21,051 nt of DNA. It comes from an uncultured Bdellovibrio sp. (GTDB taxonomy: Bacteria; Bdellovibrionota; Bdellovibrionia; Bdellovibrionales; Bdellovibrionaceae). Positions 13,418 to 20,717 of this stretch are shown one piece after another. Each line of letters starts with the position of its first letter. The stretch's first letter is position 1. Under the pieces are notes generated by a model. It saw only the letters and a list, made by a program, of their open reading frames with translations, was not told where the DNA came from and searched no databases. The position numbers and the translations under genes were made by a program. Location of the stretch: positions 1 through 21,051 of the forward strand of contig NZ_CAMLDV010000050.1 of assembly GCF_946478835.1 (NCBI RefSeq). Direction: 5' to 3'.

Positions 13418-14787
13418 TTCTCGACAACGATTTCGCCAACAAGATCGTATTCCAAGCTGTCTGTGACGTGGACTTTCACCATGTCACCGACTTGCGCTTG
13501 ACCGTCATTGATCAAAACAACGCCATCGATATCTGGAGCTTGGCCCCAGAAACGACCTTGCAATAACAAGTCTGTTTCTTCGCTGAAACCTTCGACGATC
13601 ACTTCGATAGTTTTACCAACGAAGTCGCGGTGCTTTTCACGAGAAATGTTTTGTTGAACTTCCATCAAAGCATCGTGGCGGTATTGTTTTGTTTCTTCAT
13701 CAACTTGATTTTCCATGCGGCCGCCTGGAGTGTTCTCTTCAGGAGAATACTTAAAGCAACCGACACGGTCGAACTGCTGATCAGCCACGAACTGAAGAAG
13801 CTCTTCAAACTGTTCCTGAGTTTCACCAGGGAAACCAACGATGAATTGTGTGCGAATCACAGCCTCAGGGATGTATTCGCGAATGTTCATCAAAGCTGTT
13901 TCGATTTCATCGCGAGTCATCTTGCGGTTCATGCTCTTAAGAACAGCATCGTTGATGTGTTGCAAAGGCATATCGAAATATTTCACGATTTTTTTGCTGT
14001 TCTTGATCACTTGAACCATCTCTGGAGTGATTCCATCTGGATACAAGTACATCAAACGAATCCACTGAAGGCCTTCAACTTGATCCAAAGCCTTCAACAA
14101 CTCAACCGGACTTTCTTTGCGAGTTGGATCTTTACGACGGATATCCCAACCGTAGTCAGTAAAGTCGTGAGAAATAATGATCAACTCTTTCACGCCACCG
14201 GCCACAAGAAGACGAGCTTCTGCCACGATCGCGTCGATAGAGCGAGATTGAAGATTTCCACGGATCAAAGGAATCGCACAGAATGCACAACGCTTCATGC
14301 AACCTTCAGAGATTTTCAAATAAGCGCGGTGACCCGGTTGAGAGTTCACGCGCGGAGTCTCTTCTTCCTGCAAGTATGTCGGCAAATTGAAGAACGTTTT
14401 TTTCTTGTCGCCAGCATCTGAGTTTTTCAAAATCTTGGCGATATTTTGGAACTCACCTGAACCGACAAAAAGGTCAGCTTCTGGCAAACCTTCTACAAGT
14501 TCGTCCTTGTAACGCTGAGTAAGGCAACCCGCTACAACCACTTTTTTGATTTTGCCTTCTTGTTTAAGGTCACTCATATCCAAGATACGTTGGATGGATT
14601 CTTTTTTAGAGTCTTCGATGAAACCGCAAGTGTTGACGATTACAGTGTCCGCTTCCGCCGCTTCACCCACAACTTGGTAGCCGTCTTTCATCAAAGTACC
14701 GGCCATGATCTCACTGTCGACTAAGTTTTTAGGACAGCCAAGAGAGATAAAATGAACTTTGTTGTTTTGGTTTGTCTCTTGTTTCAT
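13414..14787 (-). CDS. rimO: Ribosomal protein S12 methylthiotransferase
   Basis: RimO is a radical-SAM enzyme that adds a methylthio group to the conserved Asp of ribosomal protein S12. The 457-residue protein has the UPF0004 domain with Cys18 (SLGCPKN), Cys54 (NTCGF) and Cys88 (AGCLTQ) for the auxiliary cluster, the radical-SAM motif CMKRCAFC (Cys163, 167, 170), and a C-terminal TRAM domain. GCPKNLVDSE is typical of RimO rather than MiaB. The usual AQDTTxYG reads SHDFTDYG here, with His207 in place of Gln. The start overlaps the lolA stop by ATGA, so it is the third gene of the comF-lolA-rimO operon. Confidence 0.95.
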   Translation of the reverse strand: MKQETNQNNKVHFISLGCPKNLVDSEIMAGTLMKDGYQVVGEAAEADTVIVNTCGFIEDSKKESIQRILDMSDLKQEGKIKKVVVAGCLTQRYKDELVEGLPEADLFVGSGEFQNIAKILKNSDAGDKKKTFFNLPTYLQEEETPRVNSQPGHRAYLKISEGCMKRCAFCAIPLIRGNLQSRSIDAIVAEARLLVAGGVKELIIISHDFTDYGWDIRRKDPTRKESPVELLKALDQVEGLQWIRLMYLYPDGITPEMVQVIKNSKKIVKYFDMPLQHINDAVLKSMNRKMTRDEIETALMNIREYIPEAVIRTQFIVGFPGETQEQFEELLQFVADQQFDRVGCFKYSPEENTPGGRMENQVDEETKQYRHDALMEVQQNISREKHRDFVGKTIEVIVEGFSEETDLLLQGRFWGQAPDIDGVVLINDGQAQVGDMVKVHVTDSLEYDLVGEIVVEN

Positions 14788-15434
14788 AGATCAGTCACCT
14801 GTGCGCCTTTGGGAGGTTGGTATTTAAATAAATTCTTTTTTTCTTTTTTCTGAAACTTCACATCGGAAAAACTCATCGTTGTGAGATTGCCGATATCGTC
14901 TTTGTACGAGATCTCTTTCATTGTGCTGTCTTTAGGATCAATCGTGACTTGCAAAGACTTCACCGTGAGATCATCGTAAAGCGGCGTCACATCCATCTTC
15001 ACAAGATCGCCCGCTTTTTCTTCTTTCACGATCTTAAAGTTTTTCTCAAGATCTGCGCCCAACAATGAAGAGATCAAAACCTGTGAGCGATTTTTCTTAT
15101 CAACTTTTCCTTTAGCGACTTGAACAGGACCACCAAATTCTTTCGGCGGAGTTTGTTCACTCCAAATCGTTGTTCCATCGAAAACCAAAAGTGTTTTTTC
15201 CGGAGTCGTGTTTTCCCAACGGAACTTTCCATTCGCAAGATAGATTTTGCCGTCATACTTTGTTTCTTTGCCAAGAAGTTCCGACTTCACGGTCTTAACC
15301 ACAGACATTTCCACAAGTTTGGAAGCGCGATATTTTTTTGTTACTTTTTGAAGTGTTCCGTTTCCAGCAACAGCCGCCATAAGGCCCACTGAAAACGACA
15401 ATACGAAAAACAAGACACTGATTTTTTTAAACAT
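14784..15434 (-). CDS. lolA: Outer-membrane lipoprotein carrier, LolA-like
   Basis: LolA shuttles lipoproteins across the periplasm from LolCDE to the outer membrane. The start at 15434 is chosen because it opens a proper signal peptide (MFKKISVLFFVLSFSVGLMAAVA); an upstream frame to 15521 would put 29 polar residues in front. The mature part follows the LolA pattern: YDGKIYLANGKFRWENTTPEKTLLVFDGTTIW, where sheet-forming residues line the lipid cavity, then a C-terminal LFKYQPPKGAQV. No SD is present, and a TATAAA 6 nt before the ATG suggests an extra leaderless transcript. It lies 7 nt after comF and overlaps rimO by ATGA. Confidence 0.88.
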   Translation of the reverse strand: MFKKISVLFFVLSFSVGLMAAVAGNGTLQKVTKKYRASKLVEMSVVKTVKSELLGKETKYDGKIYLANGKFRWENTTPEKTLLVFDGTTIWSEQTPPKEFGGPVQVAKGKVDKKNRSQVLISSLLGADLEKNFKIVKEEKAGDLVKMDVTPLYDDLTVKSLQVTIDPKDSTMKEISYKDDIGNLTTMSFSDVKFQKKEKKNLFKYQPPKGAQVTDL

Positions 15435-15440
15435 TTGGGT

Positions 15441-15469
15441 TTTATAGCAGATCCTTGGACGCTCCGCAA
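15441..15469 (-). promoter_or_regulatory. Possible internal promoter for lolA-rimO, leaderless
   Basis: On the minus strand TTGCGG (15469-15464), 17 nt, TATAAA (15446-15441), then 6 nt to the lolA ATG at 15434. The -10 overlaps the comF stop codon. Confidence 0.4.
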
Positions 15470-16107
15470 GAGAGGCCCCTTTGGGCCAGCACCCAAACTT
15501 CAAAGTGAGCAGGACTCCCAAGCGCTAGATGTGCGGCCCTCGCTGTAGCCCCCGTAGTTAAGACATCATCTGCAAAAATCCAGAGCGTTTCCGTCGAGAA
15601 GTCCACACCCGATGAAGTTTTTACATGGGCCTCCATCTCCACCAAGGCCCTTTCTCCCCGGCCTGCTCCCCGCTGCGAACCTGAGGAGACCTTTTCAAGA
15701 CAAGGCAAAAAACCCGCCCCCAGTGAATCCGCCAAGGCCTTTCCCCAAAGATAGGCGTGATCGACTTGATTTATTTTCTTTGCCGGAGCCGGAATCACAC
15801 AGATCCGTCGATGGTGTAATGAACTTGAAAGTTTCTTTGTGAATTTTTGAGCGTAGTGCTCCCACGCCCTTTGATGTCCGGAACCTTTTAAAGCCAACAC
15901 CAATCCCGAAAGTAGATCACTCTGACCGGGATACCAGTAATAGTGCGACCTCACCGTGAGTGGCGGAGCTTGCCGCGGCTCATGTTGCTCCAGAAATTTC
16001 AGTCGCTCTTCACACGGTTTGCAAAGAAGACTCTCTGAGATCATGAAAGATCCGCAATTCAGACAGCACGAACAGTGGTTTTGCATTAAACGTAACAGTG
16101 ATTTCAT
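15442..16107 (-). CDS. comF: ComF-family phosphoribosyltransferase-like protein
   Basis: It has the two parts of ComF/GntX proteins: an N-terminal four-cysteine zinc-ribbon (cysteines at 12-18 in CSCCLNC and at 29 and 32 in LCKPC) and a phosphoribosyltransferase fold with the PRPP-binding loop ADDVLTTGATA (about 179-189). ComF proteins take part in DNA uptake in naturally competent bacteria; the enzymatic substrate is unknown. Its 221 residues are within the family's range. GAGG about 9 nt before the ATG at 16107 may act as SD. It is the first gene of the operon with lolA and rimO. Confidence 0.88.
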   Translation of the reverse strand: MKSLLRLMQNHCSCCLNCGSFMISESLLCKPCEERLKFLEQHEPRQAPPLTVRSHYYWYPGQSDLLSGLVLALKGSGHQRAWEHYAQKFTKKLSSSLHHRRICVIPAPAKKINQVDHAYLWGKALADSLGAGFLPCLEKVSSGSQRGAGRGERALVEMEAHVKTSSGVDFSTETLWIFADDVLTTGATARAAHLALGSPAHFEVWVLAQRGLSCGASKDLL

Positions 16108-16110
16108 AAC

Positions 16111-16142
16111 AATGCCTCACTGCAAAATCTTTGACAGGCATT
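16111..16142. repeat. Inverted repeat between comF and the deamidase gene
   Basis: AATGCCT (16111-16117) and AGGCATT (16136-16142) are separated by 18 nt. The right arm overlaps the last base of the TTGACA and enters the spacer of the deamidase promoter, a position suited to an operator. Confidence 0.4.
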
Positions 16143-16159
16143 TGTTAGGGGCCTAGAAC
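16131..16159 (+). promoter_or_regulatory. Promoter of the protein-glutamine deamidase gene
   Basis: A perfect TTGACA (16131-16136), 17 nt, TAGAAC (16154-16159; four of six matches). A start near 16166 leaves a short leader carrying the SD at 16168-16174. Confidence 0.65.
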
Positions 16160-16177
16160 GAACTTATAGAGGGGTCT

Positions 16178-16987
16178 ATGAAATTCTTATTCGCGCTTTT
16201 GCTGTCACTAGGTTTGTCATCTTCGGTTTTTGCTAAGGGTCTTTCTTCTCACCGCCACGCGAATGAGCCTTATGAGACCGCTCGCAACAGACATTTATTC
16301 GGTCAAACTTTTGATGTTCCTTTTCAAATGCAAGACATGTCAGCGGATGCAGCCACTCGTTTTGTTTCTGCTGAAAGAGCAAAGAAGCCTCTAAAAAATT
16401 TAGACATCAAAGAAATTCCTGATGTTGGCTCTTATGCTGATATGGAAAATCAGTTTTTCTATATTCGCGACACTCGTTTCTTAACGACTCAAGATAAAAA
16501 CTTCCCGCGCCGTTTGACTTGGATGTATCCCGATGACGGTTGTTACGCCCGCGCTGAAGTCGCGAAGTTTGAATTAGAAAATCACAACTTCCCAGCTCCG
16601 AAAAAAGTTTTCGTCTTCGGAAATCTTTCTGCACTTTCAGATAATTCACCCACAGGTTCTGTTCAGTGGTGGTACCACGTTGCTGTTTCTTACCGTGTAG
16701 GTGCAGATGTTTACATCTTCGACCCGGCTCTTGAACCACAACGTCCTTTGAAATTGACTGAGTGGAACAAACTTGTCGGCGGAGACAGCGCTTACGTTCA
16801 GTATTCTATTTGCGATCATGAAACTTACGACCCATCAGGTGATTGCTATCACCCGACTCCACAAAGCAAGAACGACGCTTATTATGAGCAAAAATCTTTC
16901 TTGCAATACGAGTGGGACCGCATCTTGGAATTGAAACGCAACCCACAAGAAGAGTTGGGCAACAACCCGCCTTGGTTGAACAAATAG
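16178..16987 (+). CDS. Secreted protein-glutamine deamidase (protein glutaminase) family protein
   Basis: The family deamidates glutamine side chains in proteins through a Cys-His-Asp triad of the papain/transglutaminase fold. The 269-residue product has a Sec signal peptide (MKFLFALLLSLGLSSSVFA), a presumed pro-region of about 80 residues, then the catalytic core: Cys122 in DDGCYARA, His167 in WWYHVAV and Asp182 in YIFDPAL, with KVFVFGNL between. All three residues are present. Two C-terminal cysteines (SICDH, GDCYH) may form a disulfide. AGAGGGG just upstream serves as SD. The gene has its own promoter and terminator, so it is a single transcription unit. Whether it acts on prey proteins, the cell's own envelope or both is not shown by the sequence. 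Confidence 0.82.
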   Translation: MKFLFALLLSLGLSSSVFAKGLSSHRHANEPYETARNRHLFGQTFDVPFQMQDMSADAATRFVSAERAKKPLKNLDIKEIPDVGSYADMENQFFYIRDTRFLTTQDKNFPRRLTWMYPDDGCYARAEVAKFELENHNFPAPKKVFVFGNLSALSDNSPTGSVQWWYHVAVSYRVGADVYIFDPALEPQRPLKLTEWNKLVGGDSAYVQYSICDHETYDPSGDCYHPTPQSKNDAYYEQKSFLQYEWDRILELKRNPQEELGNNPPWLNK

Positions 16988-16995
16988 TAACTAAT

Positions 16996-17021
16996 AAAAA
17001 GCGGCCACAAGCCGCTTTTTT
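16996..17021. terminator. Bidirectional intrinsic terminator between the deamidase gene and rlmH
   Basis: AAAAAGCGGC, loop CACAA, GCCGC followed by six T's. The rlmH stop codon (17022-17020) is built into the T tract, so both convergent genes can use it. Confidence 0.92.
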
Positions 17022-17490
17022 AAATATTGTGGTAGGGGATTTTTTTGATGATGGTGAACGCGCGATAGATCTGCTCAAGACTCATCGCCTGAGCCATCAG
17101 ATGATTCATCACCATCGGCGAGAGTGCCACTTTTAAATCCGCTCTTTTACGAACGTCTTCGTTCACTCCAAAAGCGCCGCCAATAATGAATACGGCGCGC
17201 TTCTTCGAACTTCCCAAAATGTTTTCAATTTTTTTGGAAAACTGAATCGAATCAAGGACAGAGCCGCGCTCATCGAAAAGCACGACGTAATCATCACTAC
17301 TGATATTTTTTAAAATGAGTTCGGATTCTTCGTTGCGTTTAAAGTCGGCGTCTTCGCGGGCTGACTTTTTTGCTTTTAAGGACTGAATATCGAAGGGAAT
17401 AAAAAAGGAGATCTTCTTTTTGTACAACTCGCTCACCTCATCGGCCCACGCCTCTTTTGCAGTGGCGAGGTTGTACAAAACGAATTTCAT
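17020..17490 (-). CDS. rlmH: 23S rRNA pseudouridine-1915 N3-methyltransferase
   Basis: RlmH is a small SPOUT methyltransferase that methylates the pseudouridine at position 1915 in helix 69 of 23S rRNA on the assembled 70S ribosome. The 156 residues match the usual length. The trefoil-knot SAM site is visible as FIIGGAFGV, and the C-terminal signature is LSPMVMNHLMAQAMSLEQIYRAFTI with PYHN near the end. The ATG at 17490 lies 2 nt after the nadD-rsfS stop, so it is the last gene of the obgE-nadD/rsfS-rlmH operon. Neighbours acting on the ribosome (Obg, RsfS) fit its role. Confidence 0.95.
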   Translation of the reverse strand: MKFVLYNLATAKEAWADEVSELYKKKISFFIPFDIQSLKAKKSAREDADFKRNEESELILKNISSDDYVVLFDERGSVLDSIQFSKKIENILGSSKKRAVFIIGGAFGVNEDVRKRADLKVALSPMVMNHLMAQAMSLEQIYRAFTIIKKIPYHNI

Positions 17491-17492
17491 GA

Positions 17493-18524
17493 CTAGTGAG
17501 CCTCAGGCTTTCCTACGTAAGGATCTTTAAGGCCCAGGTCTTTACCTTCTCTCCACAAGTTCTCAAGGCTGTATTCTTGACGAACGAAATCGTAGAAGAT
17601 GTGAACGATCAAAGAACCGTAATCGACAAGAACCCAACGGCCTTCATCGATACCTTCCACGCTTTGTGGATGCACGTTGTATTCTTCTTTCACCGCTAGC
17701 ACGATGTTTTCAGCCATCGCAGCCGCGTGACGAGTGGAAGTACCCGATGCAATCAAAGTGAATTCACTTGGAGCTGCGATACCGCGCAAATCAAAACCGC
17801 GAACGTTGATGCCTTTTTTAGAGAACAAAACATCAGCACAGAACTCAGTGAATTTTGTAAAGTCACCGATACGATCGCCCAAGTTTCTGTAAAGCTTATT
17901 TTCTTTGATGTAAGACTCAACGGCCAGTGGCAAATACTTTTCAACAGGTTTTCCTGTGCGAAGCCATTTGCGAAGTTCTGTTGCAGAGATCTCAACATCA
18001 CGCAAAGTGATGAACTGGATGTTTCTGCCAGTGGAAAGCTCGATAAAGTTGAAATCAAAGTCAGAAACTAGAGGCTTCAAATAGCCCGGCATTTCTTCAA
18101 GTGACTCTGGAGTTTCATAACCAGGACGAGTTGTGACGATCAAATTCGTTTCAGTTAGAATTTTTTGGAAGTCTTTCCACTGAGCCAACTCTTCAAATTT
18201 GTCAGCACCAACAATCAAATACAAATCAGAAGCTTCGTATGTTTTACGAAGGTTCATAACTGTATCGATCGTGTAGCTCATGCCGCCGCGTTTGATTTCT
18301 TGATCATCAACGAAGTAAGTCTCGCCGTATTGTTCAAAAGCCAAACGAGTCAATTGCAGACGTTGTTCAGGCGTTGGACCTTCAACCGGAGTCTTCAGCG
18401 GATTTTGTGCTGCTGGAATAACGTGAACTTTTCCAAGGCCTACTTTTTTCGCCACTGTTTGAATGGCGTTGATGTGGCCCATGTGCGGAGGATTAAAACT
18501 TCCACCAAAAATACCTATTTTCAT
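17493..18524 (-). CDS. nadD: Fusion of nicotinate-nucleotide adenylyltransferase (NadD) and ribosomal silencing factor (RsfS)
   Basis: Residues 1-212 are NadD, which joins nicotinate mononucleotide and ATP to form deamido-NAD+: GGSFNPPHMGH (7-17) is the nucleotidyltransferase HxGH motif, IVGADKFEELAQW binds substrate, and EISATELRKWL is the ISSTxIR-like site. Residues 222-330 are RsfS/Iojap, which binds L14 and blocks subunit joining under starvation: ASGTSTRHAAAMAENI and GRWVLVDYGSLIVHIFYDFVRQEYSLENLW. No stop or frameshift separates them; the joint is a short charged stretch (about 209-222). In many bacteria the two genes are adjacent but separate. The start overlaps the obgE stop by ATGA. 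Confidence 0.95.
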   Translation of the reverse strand: MKIGIFGGSFNPPHMGHINAIQTVAKKVGLGKVHVIPAAQNPLKTPVEGPTPEQRLQLTRLAFEQYGETYFVDDQEIKRGGMSYTIDTVMNLRKTYEASDLYLIVGADKFEELAQWKDFQKILTETNLIVTTRPGYETPESLEEMPGYLKPLVSDFDFNFIELSTGRNIQFITLRDVEISATELRKWLRTGKPVEKYLPLAVESYIKENKLYRNLGDRIGDFTKFTEFCADVLFSKKGINVRGFDLRGIAAPSEFTLIASGTSTRHAAAMAENIVLAVKEEYNVHPQSVEGIDEGRWVLVDYGSLIVHIFYDFVRQEYSLENLWREGKDLGLKDPYVGKPEAH

Positions 18525-19552
18525 TCTGATTCCTCTTCTAAAATCTCGTGAGCAAGCTCTTGCACAAGTTCTTTGATGTTCTTACCTGTGACGGCAGAAA
18601 TCGCAAAAGGTTCAGTTCCTGTGATTTCTTTGAATTTGTTTTTAAGCTTGATCAGTTGAGTTTCACCCAAGGTGTCGATTTTATTGAGCACAACAAACTG
18701 AGGACGCGTGGCAAGAGGGAAGAAACCCTCTTTGTCCTGATTGTTTTTATCGTACATCTCAAGTTCATAGTTAATATCTTGAAAATCTTGAACCGGATCA
18801 CGGCCTGACAATCCCGAAGCATCCACCAAGTGAATGAAAAAGCGCGTGCGCTCAACGTGCTTCAAGAATTGAATACCAAGACCCACACCTTCGTGCGCGC
18901 CTTTCACAAGACCCGGAATATCGGCAACGACAAACGATGAATAATCGCCAGCTTTAACAACTCCCAAATTTGGAGTCAGCGTTGTGAATGGATAATCCGC
19001 GATCTTTGGTTTCGCAGCAGAGATACGAGAAATCAAAGTGGACTTTCCAGCATTTGGAAATCCAACGATTCCTACGTCGGCGATCAGTTTAAGCTCAAGC
19101 TTAACTTCGATCTCTTCGCCTTCTTCGCCCGGTTGAGCATAATCAGGAGCTTGGTTCACGCTGGTTTTGAAAAACTCATTTCCTTTTCCACCGCGACCGC
19201 CTTTAAGCAAAACGTATTCATTAATATCCGTCATATCGACGATGATTTCGCCTTCAAGTGTACGGAAGATGGTTCCTTGAGGAACAATCAAAACAAAATC
19301 TTCCCCATCATGACCCGCTTTTTGGCGGCCCATGCCCATTTGTCCACTTTGAGCGGCGTATCTTTTGTTCTGACGAATATCTACAAGAGAATTGATGTGA
19401 CGAGATGTACGAATGATAACATCACCGCCCTTACCTCCGTCGCCCCCATCGGGACCTCCACGAGGCATCATAGATTCTCGGCGATAACTTACGCAGCCAG
19501 GACCGCCGCGACCAGACGCTAATGTGATTTTAACTTCATCGATGAATTTCAT
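18521..19552 (-). CDS. obgE: GTPase Obg/CgtA
   Basis: Obg is an essential GTPase in 50S assembly and stress signalling. Residues 1-158 are the Gly-rich Obg domain (SGRGGPGCVSYRRE, GGPDGGDGGKGGD). The G domain shows G1 GFPNAGKST, G3 VADIPGL, G4 LNKID and G5 SAVTG. At 343 residues it is the usual length for the short form without the long acidic tail, ending only in EEESE. The ATG at 19552 has no good SD. A terminator stands between it and rpmA, so it depends on read-through or its own promoter, which I could not identify. Confidence 0.97.
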   Translation of the reverse strand: MKFIDEVKITLASGRGGPGCVSYRRESMMPRGGPDGGDGGKGGDVIIRTSRHINSLVDIRQNKRYAAQSGQMGMGRQKAGHDGEDFVLIVPQGTIFRTLEGEIIVDMTDINEYVLLKGGRGGKGNEFFKTSVNQAPDYAQPGEEGEEIEVKLELKLIADVGIVGFPNAGKSTLISRISAAKPKIADYPFTTLTPNLGVVKAGDYSSFVVADIPGLVKGAHEGVGLGIQFLKHVERTRFFIHLVDASGLSGRDPVQDFQDINYELEMYDKNNQDKEGFFPLATRPQFVVLNKIDTLGETQLIKLKNKFKEITGTEPFAISAVTGKNIKELVQELAHEILEEESE

Positions 19553-19572
19553 TTACAGCACCGTATACAACA

Positions 19573-19600
19573 AAAAAGGAGCCTTGGATGGCTCCTTTTT
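19573..19600 (-). terminator. Intrinsic terminator/attenuator between rpmA and obgE
   Basis: On the minus strand AAAAAGGAGCC, loop ATCCAA, GGCTCCTTTTT continuing into T's. It would stop or limit transcripts from rplU-rpmA before obgE, 21 nt upstream of the obgE ATG. Confidence 0.88.
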
Positions 19601-19656
19601 ATGTATTGAAAAAATCTCTTGGTGCTTATCAGGAAGAGCTAATCTACGAACGCAGA

Positions 19657-19917
19657 TTAAACAGCTTTAGGATAAACACTAACTTTGAAACGCTCTTTAG
19701 AGAAACGTTCAAATTTAACAAGACCTTCAACTACAGAATAGATAGTGTAGTCGCGACCCATTTTTACGTTGTTACCCAAGTGGAACTTAGTGCCACGTTG
19801 ACGAACGATGATAGTTCCTGGAAGAACTTTCTCGCCACCAAATCTTTTTACACCCAGTCGTTTACTCTGTGAATCACGACCGTTCTTTGTACTACCACCG
19901 GCCTTCTTACTTGCCAT
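19657..19917 (-). CDS. rpmA: 50S ribosomal protein L27
   Basis: L27 sits near the peptidyl-transferase centre. The 86 residues begin [16 protein letters not shown] and continue [39 protein letters not shown], a full match to the family. It lacks the N-terminal extension that Firmicutes remove, so the mature end is the Ala after Met. AGAGG lies 6 nt before the ATG. It follows rplU by 29 nt in the same transcript. Confidence 0.98.
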   Translation of the reverse strand: MASKKAGGSTKNGRDSQSKRLGVKRFGGEKVLPGTIIVRQRGTKFHLGNNVKMGRDYTIYSVVEGLVKFERFSKERFKVSVYPKAV

Positions 19918-19946
19918 GACGAACCTCTCTTACGAAATAAAATTAA

Positions 19947-20510
19947 TTAAGCTTTCTTAGAAGTTTTTTTAGCTGCTTTTTTCTTCGCGCCAGTTTTAGT
20001 CGCTTTTTTCACAGTCTTTTTAACTGCTTTTTTCGCAACTTTTTTCTTCGCTACTTTTTTAGCTGCTTTTTTAACAACTTCTGCAGGACCTTTGTTCGCT
20101 GCGCGCTCTTTACGAGCTGCCACGCGAGCTTGTGCTTTTTCAGCACGAACTGCTTTCACGTCTACTACTTTAGCTGCTTCGTCAGTTTTAGCTGTTTTTC
20201 CATCGAAGGAAATAGCTTTAACAAATAGTTCTGTGAACTCTTGTTTGTGAGTTGCGAACTTTCTGTAACCTTGACGACGCTTCTTTTTGAAGACGATCTC
20301 TTTTCTTGTCTTAGCTTGTTTAGTAACAACAACAGTTACTTTCGCACCTTTAACAAGAGGTTGACCAACAGCAGTGGACTCACCACCAACCATCAAAACT
20401 TCGTTGATTTCAAACTCTGCACCAAGTGCTTGTTCAAGTTTATCAACCTGAACTACGTCACCAGCTTGAACTTTATATTGTTTCCCGCCAGTACGAATAA
20501 TCGCGTACAT
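19947..20510 (-). CDS. rplU: 50S ribosomal protein L21 with a long Lys/Ala-rich C-terminal tail
   Basis: Residues 1-102 are L21: MYAIIRTGGKQYKV, GDVVQVDKL, VFKKKRRQGYRKFATHKQ, which binds 23S rRNA. The family is usually about 103 residues. Here about 85 more follow: a charged linker, then from 145 onward blocks such as KKAAKKVAKKKVAKKAVKK, resembling histone H1-like tails. The ATG at 20510 is preferred over 20561 because GGAGG lies 6 nt upstream and L21 begins there. The tail coding DNA shows the same A-rich codons throughout and ends in a normal TAA, with no frameshift sign. Confidence 0.95.
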   Translation of the reverse strand: MYAIIRTGGKQYKVQAGDVVQVDKLEQALGAEFEINEVLMVGGESTAVGQPLVKGAKVTVVVTKQAKTRKEIVFKKKRRQGYRKFATHKQEFTELFVKAISFDGKTAKTDEAAKVVDVKAVRAEKAQARVAARKERAANKGPAEVVKKAAKKVAKKKVAKKAVKKTVKKATKTGAKKKAAKKTSKKA

Positions 20511-20545
20511 GTAATACCTCCAGCTACCCGAATTAAGCCAATGGT

Positions 20546-20574
20546 AAATGCCACTTCGCACTAGGCTTTGTCAA
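20546..20574 (-). promoter_or_regulatory. Possible promoter of rplU-rpmA
   Basis: On the minus strand a perfect TTGACA (20574-20569), 17 nt, and a weak GCATTT (20551-20546). A start near 20540 gives a leader of about 30 nt containing GGAGG. Confidence 0.45.
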
Positions 20575-20717
20575 CCTAATACATGCTATTTTTTTCAGCT
20601 TTTTACGAGAGAAAGAGAGGTTAGCTTTAACCCCCCTCAAATGCAAATATTTTTGGAAAAAGTTGGCGAGGTCTAGGCGTTAGATAAAAGCCTATATTTT
20701 CAGCAGGTTAGCCAAAA

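Noticed and set aside
13630..14421. 263-codon plus-strand ORF
   Set aside because: It lies wholly antisense to rimO, which is an unmistakable gene; no recognisable domain.
15435..15521. Longer start for lolA
   Set aside because: It would put 29 polar residues before a clean signal peptide and overlap comF.
20511..20561. Longer start for rplU
   Set aside because: The internal ATG at 20510 has GGAGG at ideal distance and is where the L21 family begins.
20636..20712. TAGGC/GCCTA and GGTTA/TAACC hairpins upstream of rplU as terminators
   Set aside because: Stems of only five pairs without a proper T-run; not convincing.
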